Notes under the pieces: model-generated | Database searches by the model: none | What the model was told of the DNA's origin: nothing | The model's input: the letters and a program-made list of their open reading frames with translations, nothing else | Shown here: positions 7,432-13,873 of the stretch, in pieces | How the letters are laid out: each line of letters opens with the position of its first letter | Position numbering within the stretch: position 1 is the first letter of the stretch | Program-made: the position numbers and the translations under genes | Origin: JASFRI01 sp050115015 | Lineage (GTDB): Bacteria; Acidobacteriota; Polarisedimenticolia; CBDVAL01 | Length of the DNA: 14,426 nt | Assembly: GCA_050115015.1 (NCBI GenBank) | Contig: JASFRI010000063.1 | Location: 1-14,426 of the forward strand | Direction: 5' to 3'

Positions 7432-7830
7432 TCAGGAGAACAGGAGGGCAACCAGCCCCAAGGAGAGCCCCGTGACCAGGAATGGAACGGCTGGGGTGAT
7501 CGCCCTCGCCCCGGAGGTTTCCCTCAAGCCGGGGGCCAGGCTCCAGACGGCGTACAGCGCGGACAGTCCCATGGCCGCCAGGCAAAAGTAGCGCACGAGA
7601 AAAGGCCAGGAAACGCCCTCCCAGAGCACTCCCTTCACCGTCGCCGCCACGCCGGCCGCAATGAGGGCAAGCGTCTGCAGGTGAATCAGTGCGACGAGGG
7701 AGCGCCCTGCCTGCGGCGCATGGCGCAAATCCCCTCGGAAGATCACAAGACCGGCCAGCGCTGCTCCGACCCACACGGCCATTCCCGCCAGGTAAACGAA
7801 GTTCACCAGCATATAGATGAGGTTGGGCAT
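7432..7830 (-). CDS. Small four-helix integral membrane protein (DUF4149/CopD-like)
   Basis: This 132-residue protein is almost entirely hydrophobic, with four predicted membrane helices at about residues 5-31, 44-66, 78-100 and 112-131. The first helix carries the AVWVGAALAGLVIF pattern seen in DUF4149- and CopD-like membrane proteins; in such families a conserved Trp-x-Gly lies in helix 1. The second helix has histidine H50 (LIHLQTLALIAAG). The ATG at 7830 has GGAGGGG 11 nt upstream on the minus strand. It has no same-strand neighbour and sits in a zone with few genes. It lacks the acidic loops of a transporter. The family call is by general resemblance; the function is unknown. Confidence 0.75.
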   Translation of the reverse strand: MPNLIYMLVNFVYLAGMAVWVGAALAGLVIFRGDLRHAPQAGRSLVALIHLQTLALIAAGVAATVKGVLWEGVSWPFLVRYFCLAAMGLSALYAVWSLAPGLRETSGARAITPAVPFLVTGLSLGLVALLFS

Positions 7831-7864
7831 GAGAGCCTGATCCCCTCCACTCGTCCCTATCGAG

Positions 7865-8248
7865 TCATGTTCCAGCTTTCATTCTAGCCGAACGGTCGCG
7901 TTTCCGTCGCATCCGGCAGATTCCATCATGTCGGCTGGATCGGTCGATCGCACCGGCGGCGATCACGGCGGGCGTTGCCCGGGTGCCGTGTTTCTGGTGG
8001 CGCCTGCCCGCGTGATTCACATCGATCTCGCTGCGCAACAGGCGCTCGACCACTTCGAGATCACCGTCCTGGGACGCCACATGGAGCCGCGATGGCTCAC
8101 GCGGCGCGCCTCCTTCGTGGTGGCTGAAAGCCAGGATCCGGACGATCACGGATTCGGTGTGGCGTCTCCATCCACGGGGGCGCGGGATTCCGGGCTCTAT
8201 CGAGGCCTCCGAGGTGCCTTGATGGTGCCGGCGTGCGCTGCAGCCCAA
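7865..8248 (-). pseudogene. Ankyrin-repeat gene remnant
   Basis: On the minus strand the frame contains one clear ankyrin repeat, SRLHVASQDGDLEVVERLLR followed by SEIDVNHA (about positions 8000-8090). It is close to the consensus TPLHxAAxxGxxEVVxxLLxxGADVN. A possible second repeat start (TRATPAVIAA) follows but breaks down. The upstream half and the end of the frame are of shadow-like composition, there is no good start site, and one repeat cannot form a stable ankyrin domain. I therefore read it as the leftover of a once longer ankyrin protein. It could be a chance frame, but the match over about 26 residues is too regular for that to be the best explanation. Confidence 0.5.
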
Positions 8249-8401
8249 ACGACGGACGGAGTCTGTGACAGCGTCGGCGCGCTGCTGCCATCACCAGCGC
8301 ATCCTGGAGTGCCGCGACGGCCACCCGACCCGGTAGTTGCCTCGCTGCTGCGCTACACTAGAAGCATGGGTCCACGTCCTAAGGAGACTGGAGGACGCGT
8401 C
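8249..8401. promoter_or_regulatory. Leader region of the KamA-like gene with strong ribosome-binding site
   Basis: The start at 8402 is decided by GGAGG at 8390-8394, 7 nt before the ATG. A weaker in-frame ATG at 8366 lacks such a site. A TACACT at 8354-8359 could be a -10 element, but no -35 element at a suitable distance was seen, so the promoter itself is not assigned. Confidence 0.4.
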
Positions 8402-10642
8402 ATGACGACCCTCGCCGAACTCGACCGCATCGCCATCAACGTCAAGTCGCGACGGCTCCTCAACCAGTTGCTCGACGAGAACCCCCGGCTGGCCGAGATC
8501 ATGCACGGCGCGCGCAACGAGACCGAGGCGCTGGTCGGCGTGCGTGAGTGGGTGATGGACGTGCTGCGCTCGCGCCCCCACGCCCTGGCCTACTACGAGT
8601 CCGAGCATCCGACCCGCGAGGATTTCGAGGCGTTGGAGTGGCGCGACTATGCCGCCATCCGTTTGCTGGACTACATCGAGCACGCCGACCGCGAATTCGT
8701 CGACCTGAACCTGCGCGGAGAACTGGCCGTCAGCAGCCCGATCAAGCTGATCTGGCTTGCGGTGAGCAAGGGCACGGGGGGCGCCAAGCGCGACTTCTTC
8801 GAGGACATGCTCCACCTGTTCCGCCAGTTCTCCGGACGGGAGAAGAAGTCCCCGCCCACGCGCGAGCAGGTCGAGCAGTGGATGTCGCGCTACCCCTCGG
8901 GGCTCGACCCGCGGATCGTGCGGCTGCGCGAGGAAAACCGCGAACGCATCCTCGAGCTGATCATCGACGGCATGGACCGCGGAGAAATGGGCAGCAGCCG
9001 TTACCGCTTCGCGTCCGACCTGTCGCGGGAGCAGAAGCGCGAGAAGCTGCTCGAGTGGTGGCAGGAACCATCCTTCCACCTGAGCTTCGCCGTCCGTTCG
9101 CCGGGATTGCTGAACAAGATGCTGGGCGAGTCGCTCGACCCGGACACCATGAAGGTCCTCTACCGCGCGCGGGAGGCGGGCATCCCCTTCTTCGTCAATC
9201 CCTACTACCTGTCGCTCCTGCACGTCCGCGTGCCCTACTTCGCCATTGGCGCGGACCTTGCCATTCGCGACTACGTGGTGTACAGCGAGCCGCTGGTCGA
9301 GGAGTTCGGTCGGATCCACGCCTGGGAGAAGGAAGACCTGGTGAAACCGGGCAAGCCCAACGCTGCCGGCTGGATCCTGCCCACCGCTGACTGCATCCAT
9401 CGTCGTTACCCCGATGTGGCGATCCTGATCCCCGACACCCAGGGGCGGGCCTGCGGCGGGCTGTGCGCCTCTTGCCAGCGGATGTACGATTTCCAGCGCG
9501 GCCACCTCAACTTCGATCTGGACAAGCTGCGTCCGCACGAGACGTGGCCCGAGAAGCTCGAGCGGCTGATGGACTACTTCAGGGACGATTCGCAGCTGCG
9601 GGACATCCTGATCACCGGCGGCGACGCGCTGATGAGCTCGGACAGCTCGCTGGAGCAGGTGCTCGACGCGATCTACCGCATGGCCGAGGAGAAGCGCAAC
9701 GACAACGAACGGCGCCGCGATGGCGAAAAGTACGCCGAGATCACGCGGGTACGGCTGGGAACGCGACTGCCCGCCTACCTGCCGCAACGCATCACGCCGG
9801 AACTGGGCCGGCTGCTCGCGGACTTCCGCAAGCGCGCGATGCAGGTCGGCATCCGCCAGTTCATCCTCCAGACCCACTTCGAATCCCCGATGGAACTGAC
9901 CCCCGAATGCCGAACCGCGCTGCAGCGGCTGCGCGCGGCCGGCTGGCTGATCACGAACCAGCTGGTGTTCACGGCTTCGGCCTCGCGGCGCGGCCACAGT
10001 GCCATGCTGCGACAGGTGCTGAACGAGGTGGGGGTCGTTCCGTACTATTCGTTCGCCGTCAAGGGTTACTCGGAGAACTTCAACAGCTACGCTCCGATCG
10101 CCCGGCTGGTGCAGGAGGAAGAGGAGGAGAAGATCTTCGGCCGCGTGCCGGAGGAGCACCTCGAGACGCTGCGCAAGCTGGGCGACGAGGCCAAGGTCGT
10201 GGTGGAGAACATCACCATGCTGCGCCGGTGGGCGGACCTACCGTTCCTGGCCACCGACCGCAGTGTGCTGAACCTGCCGGGCGTGGGTAAGTCGCTGACC
10301 TACCGCGTGATCGGAATCACGCGCTACGGACGCCGCGTGCTCGAATTCGACCACGACCGGACACGCGCCCACAGCCCGATCATCGAGAAGATGGGCAAGG
10401 TGGTCATCCTCGAATCGAAGTCGATCGGCGAGTACCTCAGGCAGTTGGAGAACATCGGAGAGAACATCGAGGAGTACGCCGGGATCTACGGCTACTCGGT
10501 GGGCCAGACCGAACCACGCATGCCGCTGTTCGAGTACCCGCCCTTCGAATTCGACGTGACCGACGAGTTGACGAACCTCGACATCGAGGAGGCCGGCGAA
10601 CCCGTCGGGACCCGCCCGACAGGCGAGCGCCGGTCGGAATAG
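8402..10642 (+). CDS. KamA-family radical SAM/PLP aminomutase with long N-terminal extension
   Basis: This 746-residue enzyme has the [4Fe-4S] motif CxxxCxxC as CGGLCASC (C351, C355, C358). ITGGDALMS follows, then TRLPAYLPQRIT and LQTHFESPMELTPECR, all in the order seen in lysine 2,3-aminomutase. K630 in NLPGVGK is the likely PLP lysine. Such enzymes move an amino group between carbons 2 and 3 through a SAM-derived radical. The two aspartates that hold the lysine side chain in lysine 2,3-aminomutase align here with K554 (PYYSFAVKG) and N624. These are the replacements reported for glutamate 2,3-aminomutase, so a beta-glutamate-type product is plausible (inference). The extension before the radical SAM core is some 200 residues longer than usual and has no domain I recognise. 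Start chosen at 8402 because of GGAGG 7 nt upstream. It is convergent with the next gene. Confidence 0.92.
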   Translation: MTTLAELDRIAINVKSRRLLNQLLDENPRLAEIMHGARNETEALVGVREWVMDVLRSRPHALAYYESEHPTREDFEALEWRDYAAIRLLDYIEHADREFVDLNLRGELAVSSPIKLIWLAVSKGTGGAKRDFFEDMLHLFRQFSGREKKSPPTREQVEQWMSRYPSGLDPRIVRLREENRERILELIIDGMDRGEMGSSRYRFASDLSREQKREKLLEWWQEPSFHLSFAVRSPGLLNKMLGESLDPDTMKVLYRAREAGIPFFVNPYYLSLLHVRVPYFAIGADLAIRDYVVYSEPLVEEFGRIHAWEKEDLVKPGKPNAAGWILPTADCIHRRYPDVAILIPDTQGRACGGLCASCQRMYDFQRGHLNFDLDKLRPHETWPEKLERLMDYFRDDSQLRDILITGGDALMSSDSSLEQVLDAIYRMAEEKRNDNERRRDGEKYAEITRVRLGTRLPAYLPQRITPELGRLLADFRKRAMQVGIRQFILQTHFESPMELTPECRTALQRLRAAGWLITNQLVFTASASRRGHSAMLRQVLNEVGVVPYYSFAVKGYSENFNSYAPIARLVQEEEEEKIFGRVPEEHLETLRKLGDEAKVVVENITMLRRWADLPFLATDRSVLNLPGVGKSLTYRVIGITRYGRRVLEFDHDRTRAHSPIIEKMGKVVILESKSIGEYLRQLENIGENIEEYAGIYGYSVGQTEPRMPLFEYPPFEFDVTDELTNLDIEEAGEPVGTRPTGERRSE

Positions 10643-10731
10643 GCTGTACCGGTCCGGGACAACGGCGCTGCGCGGACCCGCCGACGCCCGGCCGTAGGCG
10701 AAGCGGCGACGCCGGTGCGACCAGCTACCGG

Positions 10732-11901
10732 TCAGAGCGCGGCGGCCACCGGGGGCGCCTCGAGGCTCTCGATGCTGCTCCGGAGCCGGACGCCGCGGGC
10801 TTCCAGCTCCCGCATCATCCGCTGCATCAGGCCCGGGACCGCGCCGGGGACCTCCGGCGCACACACCCCGGGCCGGCGGAACGATCCGTCCGCCAGCATG
10901 CCCGCCATCACCGCCGCGGGGAAGGCGGTGGTCCGGGACATGCTGCGCAGGCCGGTGGCGGGGTCGAAGCGGTCGACCATCTCCCAGCGGAAGCGCACGG
11001 ACCGTCCGTCCTGCTTCCCCTCCACGTCGACCCGCAGGACGGTGAGATCGGGCTCGCCCTCCTGGAACTCCCACTTCGGGAACAGCAACGCCGCGGTGAG
11101 GTCCAGGGGTCGCACCCGGCTGCCGCCGGCCTCCAGGGCCTGCTTCGAGAAGAAGCCGGTCTCCCGGAGGGCGCGCACGAGCTCGGCGTGACCGGGGTAG
11201 CGCAGTGTCCGCTCCTTCATGAACGGGATCGACAGCGTCTCCGCCAGGGTCCGCAGGCCGTCGGTCAGGAACGCCTCCACGGTTCCGACCCCGGGCACGT
11301 GGATCAGCTCCCGGTCCGACAGCGCCTCCCGGACCACCATGCGGCCGGACTCCACCACACGGGCGGGACGCACGTACTCCTCCAGCACGTCTCCCGGGGC
11401 GAAGCCGGCCTTGTAGTCGTAGGGCCAGCGACGCTCCACGGGCAGGCCGCCGACCTGGATCTCCAGGCGTTCCGCCGGATCGAGGGCCGCCGCGGCCCAG
11501 CCGGCCAGCAGGTTGCTGATCCCCGGGGCGACGCCGCAATCGACCACGACAGTGACGCCGCGTTCCCGGGCGCGCCGGTCCAGCCGCAGCGCGTCCTCGG
11601 CCATGAAGCTGATGTCGACGGTGTCGATCCCCGCGTCGATCAGGGTCTCGAGGGTCCCGAAGCCGAAATGAGAGGGGAGCGCGCCGATCGCCAGGTCGTG
11701 GCCGGCGACCGCCCGGGCCACCGCGCCGGGGTCCGCCAGATCGGCCACGAGGGTCCGAACGGGGGCGACGGTGCTCAGCCGCCGGAGGGCTTCCGGGCGG
11801 GCGTCGGCGAGACAGACGTCCCATCCGGCGCGGGAAGCGAGGTCGAGAGCGATGGTGGAGCCGATCCTGCCGGCTCCGAGCACGATGACGCGCGTGGTCA
11901 T
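10732..11901 (-). CDS. Saccharopine dehydrogenase-family oxidoreductase, lysine-dehydrogenase-like
   Basis: This 389-residue protein begins with a Rossmann nucleotide-binding fold (VIVLGAGRIGS, residues 5-15). It continues with motifs shared with bacterial L-lysine 6-dehydrogenase and saccharopine dehydrogenases: DCGVAPGISNLLAGW, VGGLPV, PGVGTVEAF, TLRYPGHAE and RTTAFPAAV. The family oxidises or forms a C-N bond at an amino-acid amine with NAD(P). Lysine, a diamino acid or a carboxy-polyamine are possible substrates; the sequence does not decide. The ATG at 11901 overlaps the regulator's stop (ATGA), so it is co-transcribed and translationally coupled with the IclR-family gene. The regulator is thus the likely controller of this catabolic or biosynthetic step. 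Gene length is normal and nothing is missing. Confidence 0.88.
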   Translation of the reverse strand: MTTRVIVLGAGRIGSTIALDLASRAGWDVCLADARPEALRRLSTVAPVRTLVADLADPGAVARAVAGHDLAIGALPSHFGFGTLETLIDAGIDTVDISFMAEDALRLDRRARERGVTVVVDCGVAPGISNLLAGWAAAALDPAERLEIQVGGLPVERRWPYDYKAGFAPGDVLEEYVRPARVVESGRMVVREALSDRELIHVPGVGTVEAFLTDGLRTLAETLSIPFMKERTLRYPGHAELVRALRETGFFSKQALEAGGSRVRPLDLTAALLFPKWEFQEGEPDLTVLRVDVEGKQDGRSVRFRWEMVDRFDPATGLRSMSRTTAFPAAVMAGMLADGSFRRPGVCAPEVPGAVPGLMQRMMRELEARGVRLRSSIESLEAPPVAAAL

Positions 11902-12698
11902 GAAGGACTCCCATGCACGGGACCGGGTCCCGCGCTCGAAGACCGGAAGCCGAGGCGCTCCGAGACGCCGCGGGCGGCGGCGCACACCCGCCGCGCGAGC
12001 CCGGGGTGCCGCGAGGCGGCCAGGCGCCGTTCCGGGCCACCGAGGCTCAGGGCCGCGACGACCTCGCCGTCCGCCCCCCGCACCGGCGCCCCGATGGCGA
12101 CGTAGCCCGCCTCCAGCTCCCCGTCGCTCACCGCCCAGCCCCGCTCCCGTGACGCGTCCAGCTCGCGCCGCAGGGACACGCTGGACGTCACGGTGCGTGG
12201 CGTGGGCGCCGCGAGCGGCTCCCGGAGCAGCGTCTCCAGGCGGGCCGGATCGAGGTGGGCGAGGAGCACCTTTCCCGTGGAGGTGGCGTGGGCCGGCCAG
12301 CGCGTGCCGATCGAGGGCATGGATCCGATCCGGTGATCCCCGGTGACCTCGTCGAGGATCAGGACCTCGCCGCCGACCAAGATCTCCACCGTCGCGGTCT
12401 CGTGGGTCTCCGCGGCCAGCTCGATCAGCTCCGCCCGGCACGCCTCCCGCAGGTCCGCCGCACCGAGCGCGCGGCTTCCCAGCGCCAGCATCTCGGGGCC
12501 GAGCCGGTAGCCGCCGTCCGGCGACCGGTCGACGAGCCCCTCCGCCTCCAGGGCGGCCAGCAGGCGGTGTGCCGTGGAGCGGTGCAGGCCGACCGCGGCG
12601 GACAGCTCCGCCAGGCCCAGGCTGGGCCGCTCCCGGGTGAACGCCTTCAGCAGCCCCGCGGCCCGGTGGACCGCCTGTGCTCCCGCCGTTTGTTTCAT
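11898..12698 (-). CDS. IclR-family transcriptional regulator
   Basis: This 266-residue protein has an N-terminal winged helix-turn-helix (about 5-68; LGLAELSAAVGLHRSTAHRL is the recognition region). A C-terminal effector-binding domain follows (about 80-250), with the family's PAHATSTGKVLLA segment and a SDGELEAGYVAIGAPV segment. These regulators bind a small acid or amino-acid-derived ligand and act as dimers or tetramers. Here the gene is the first of a two-gene unit and its stop overlaps the dehydrogenase start by 4 nt. Two inverted near-palindromes at 12692-12728 overlap its start codon, so it very probably represses itself and the dehydrogenase. No clear Shine-Dalgarno site precedes the ATG, whose surroundings are A/T-rich and match the operator. 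Confidence 0.93.
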   Translation of the reverse strand: MKQTAGAQAVHRAAGLLKAFTRERPSLGLAELSAAVGLHRSTAHRLLAALEAEGLVDRSPDGGYRLGPEMLALGSRALGAADLREACRAELIELAAETHETATVEILVGGEVLILDEVTGDHRIGSMPSIGTRWPAHATSTGKVLLAHLDPARLETLLREPLAAPTPRTVTSSVSLRRELDASRERGWAVSDGELEAGYVAIGAPVRGADGEVVAALSLGGPERRLAASRHPGLARRVCAAARGVSERLGFRSSSAGPGPVHGSPS

Positions 12699-12728
12699 AA
12701 TATGGAAATAGCTCCCGTATTACGAAAC
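12692..12728. promoter_or_regulatory. Paired inverted operator for the IclR-family regulator
   Basis: GTTTCATAATATGGAAA at 12692-12708 and, on the other strand, GTTTCGTAATACGGGA ending at 12728 are the same motif in opposite orientation. They differ at three transition positions in the first 15. Outer arms of 11 bp (12692-12702 and 12718-12728) pair with one mismatch. Motif centres are about 20 bp apart, two helix turns, which would suit two dimers on the same face. The left copy contains the regulator's start codon. This A/T-rich island stands out in a 70% G+C surrounding. The TTTC-N8-GAAA layout resembles published IclR-type sites. Confidence 0.65.
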
Positions 12729-13041
12729 AACAATACCGCTGCGCGGGGTCGCGGTCAAGAGACGCTCTGGGGGTGGCCAGGCTGTGGGGCTCGTTGCGAT
12801 GCGGGAGGATCGGCTTGGCCCGGATGATTCACCCCTTGCCGGTTGGAAGTCGCGGCTAAGTGTGCCGTTACGATGAGTTCCCGAGACGCTGCGTCTTGAC
12901 GGTCTGTCGGGAGGGATGGAGGGCCTGCGGGACAAGGCGGACCTCCCAGGGCGGGTTGGTGGATTCGTTGAGGAGGTCCAATGCAGGCCCGCAGACGCCC
13001 GCCCGCCCAAGGCTGGCTGAATTATCCGGGCTGGGACGCGA
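12729..13041. other. Gene-free stretch containing a nested inverted repeat
   Basis: This 313-nt interval holds no recognisable gene. Within it, GGGCCTGC (12921-12928) pairs with GCAGGCCC (12983-12990), and inside that GGACCTCC (12939-12946) pairs with GGAGGTCC (12972-12979), leaving a 25-nt loop. There is no T-run, so it is not a typical terminator, and integron attC core sites are absent. The stretch may hold the remains of a mobile element, but nothing proves that. Confidence 0.5.
12921..12990. repeat. Nested perfect inverted repeats, potential long hairpin
   Basis: Two perfect 8-bp stems are stacked with an asymmetric 10/3-nt internal bulge and a 25-nt loop. It lies downstream of the toxin gene's stop on the minus strand, so it could shape the 3' end of that transcript. 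Confidence 0.5.
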
Positions 13042-13485
13042 TCACGAGCCTCCGCCCACCGGATCGACGGCCTCCAGGAACGGGAAGCGGTGGAAGTCCG
13101 TATCCCGCGTGTAGATCGTGCGGATGCCGTGCTCCCGCATGAGGACGGCGGTGTGGGTGTCGTGGAGGATGTTCCCGGCCAGATGGGGGACCTCGGCGAT
13201 GACCTGGGCTGCCACGGCCGGATGGCGATCCGTGGGCACGAGGAGGTCGAAGCCGGGCGCGGCCAGGATGGCCTCGAGGAAGCTCCAGGCATCGGAAGCG
13301 CTCCACGGCCGGCGCATCACGCGGGGGTGGGTCGTCACGCGGAGGAACTCGTACAGGATCGCCCAGGTCGAGTACCAGGCCGCCGCCCGGGAGCGGGATG
13401 ACTCGATCAGCTCCCGCGAGGCCCCGTGGAACGGTGAGTCGGCATCGGCGGCGTAGACCAGGACGTTCGTGTCGACCACGAACAC
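13042..13485 (-). CDS. vapC: VapC-type PIN-domain ribonuclease toxin
   Basis: This 147-residue PIN protein has the acidic metal site in order: D5 in VVDTNVLVYA, E46 in LYEFLRV, D109 in LHDTHTAVL, and D128/D130 in TRDTDFHRF. PIN toxins cleave RNA with Mg2+ or Mn2+ when the partner antitoxin is absent. Length is usual for VapC. The start is GTG at 13485, the only position that keeps the first aspartate at residue 5. No Shine-Dalgarno site lies close to it; the nearest, GGAGGAG, is 30 nt upstream inside the inserted element. The cognate RHH antitoxin lies upstream on the same strand, now separated by 124 nt. All catalytic residues are intact, so the toxin is likely functional but probably poorly translated. 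Confidence 0.92.
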   Translation of the reverse strand: MFVVDTNVLVYAADADSPFHGASRELIESSRSRAAAWYSTWAILYEFLRVTTHPRVMRRPWSASDAWSFLEAILAAPGFDLLVPTDRHPAVAAQVIAEVPHLAGNILHDTHTAVLMREHGIRTIYTRDTDFHRFPFLEAVDPVGGGS

Positions 13486-13487
13486 TA

Positions 13488-13610
13488 ATGTCCCGTCCCG
13501 GTGGCTTCGTCCCTTCTCCTCCGAAGACTCCCGGTATTCGTCATCGAAGCGCCTCGCCAGGGACGACGATCCCCCGCCGGGGCATTACCCTGACTTCCGG
13601 GACGGAACAC
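13488..13610. mobile_element. 123-bp MITE-like insertion with TA duplication
   Basis: The left end ATGTCCCGTCCCGG (13488-13501) and right end CCGGGACGGAACAC (13597-13610) are inverted repeats of 14 bp with two transition differences. Both are flanked by TA (13486-13487 and 13611-13612). No coding capacity. TA duplication and this size fit a miniature element mobilised by an IS630/Tc1-mariner-type transposase, which is inference. It lies exactly between vapB and vapC. Confidence 0.7.
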
Positions 13611-13837
13611 TACCGGCCTTCCATGGCCTGGTAGAGGGCGTCACGGTCCGCGACGTCGACGAGCGCGCCGCCGCTCTGGAAGGAAGGAAGCGGCGGCAGG
13701 TCGCGCGCCCCCTTCCGGGAGCGGAGCAGCATCCGCAGGGCCTCCTCCACCAGCGCGGACATGGTGCGCCGCTGCCTCGCCGCCTCGCGCTTGAGCCGGG
13801 CCATGATGGTCTCGTCGATGTTGAGGGTCGTCTTCAT
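13610..13837 (-). CDS. vapB: VapB-type ribbon-helix-helix antitoxin
   Basis: This 75-residue protein starts MKTTLNIDETIMARLKREA, a ribbon-helix-helix DNA-binding strand and helix. The second helix is MSALVEEALRMLL, and the proline-rich tail ends in VDVADRDALYQAMEG, the usual toxin-wrapping part of VapB proteins. It neutralises the PIN toxin and represses its own promoter. In-frame ATGs at 13849 and 13873 lie upstream, but they fall in the promoter. The ATG at 13837 matches the family start and would be at or within 1-2 nt of the transcription start. The TAG stop (13612-13610) takes its last base from the inserted element. Same-strand toxin follows after 124 nt. Confidence 0.88.
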   Translation of the reverse strand: MKTTLNIDETIMARLKREAARQRRTMSALVEEALRMLLRSRKGARDLPPLPSFQSGGALVDVADRDALYQAMEGR

Positions 13838-13841
13838 ATGG

Positions 13842-13873
13842 ATAACCATATACACCGTATGGTTATATGTCAA
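13842..13873 (-). promoter_or_regulatory. vapB promoter with palindromic operator, probably leaderless
   Basis: On the minus strand TTGACA (13873-13868) is a perfect -35. TATGGT (13850-13845) follows after 17 nt as -10. The transcription start would fall at about 13837-13839, the vapB start codon itself. A perfect 9-bp inverted repeat, ATAACCATA (13842-13850) and TATGGTTAT (13858-13866) with 7-nt spacer, overlaps the -10 and spacer and is the likely VapBC operator. Confidence 0.65.

Noticed and set aside
7928..8401. N-terminal extension of the aminomutase frame back to 7928
   Set aside because: No ribosome site, shadow-like composition, overlap with the ankyrin remnant; the GGAGG before 8402 decides the start.
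8291..12040. Long minus-strand frames antisense to the aminomutase and extending into the dehydrogenase region
   Set aside because: No recognisable motifs; codon-position shadow of the real genes.
12840..13041. Possible insertion-sequence ends in the stretch before vapC
   Set aside because: Some phrases feel like IS ends, but I found no matching terminal repeats, target duplication or transposase remnant.
13838..13873. Longer vapB starting at 13849 or 13873
   Set aside because: These ATGs lie within the -35/-10 region and add residues not seen in the family start.
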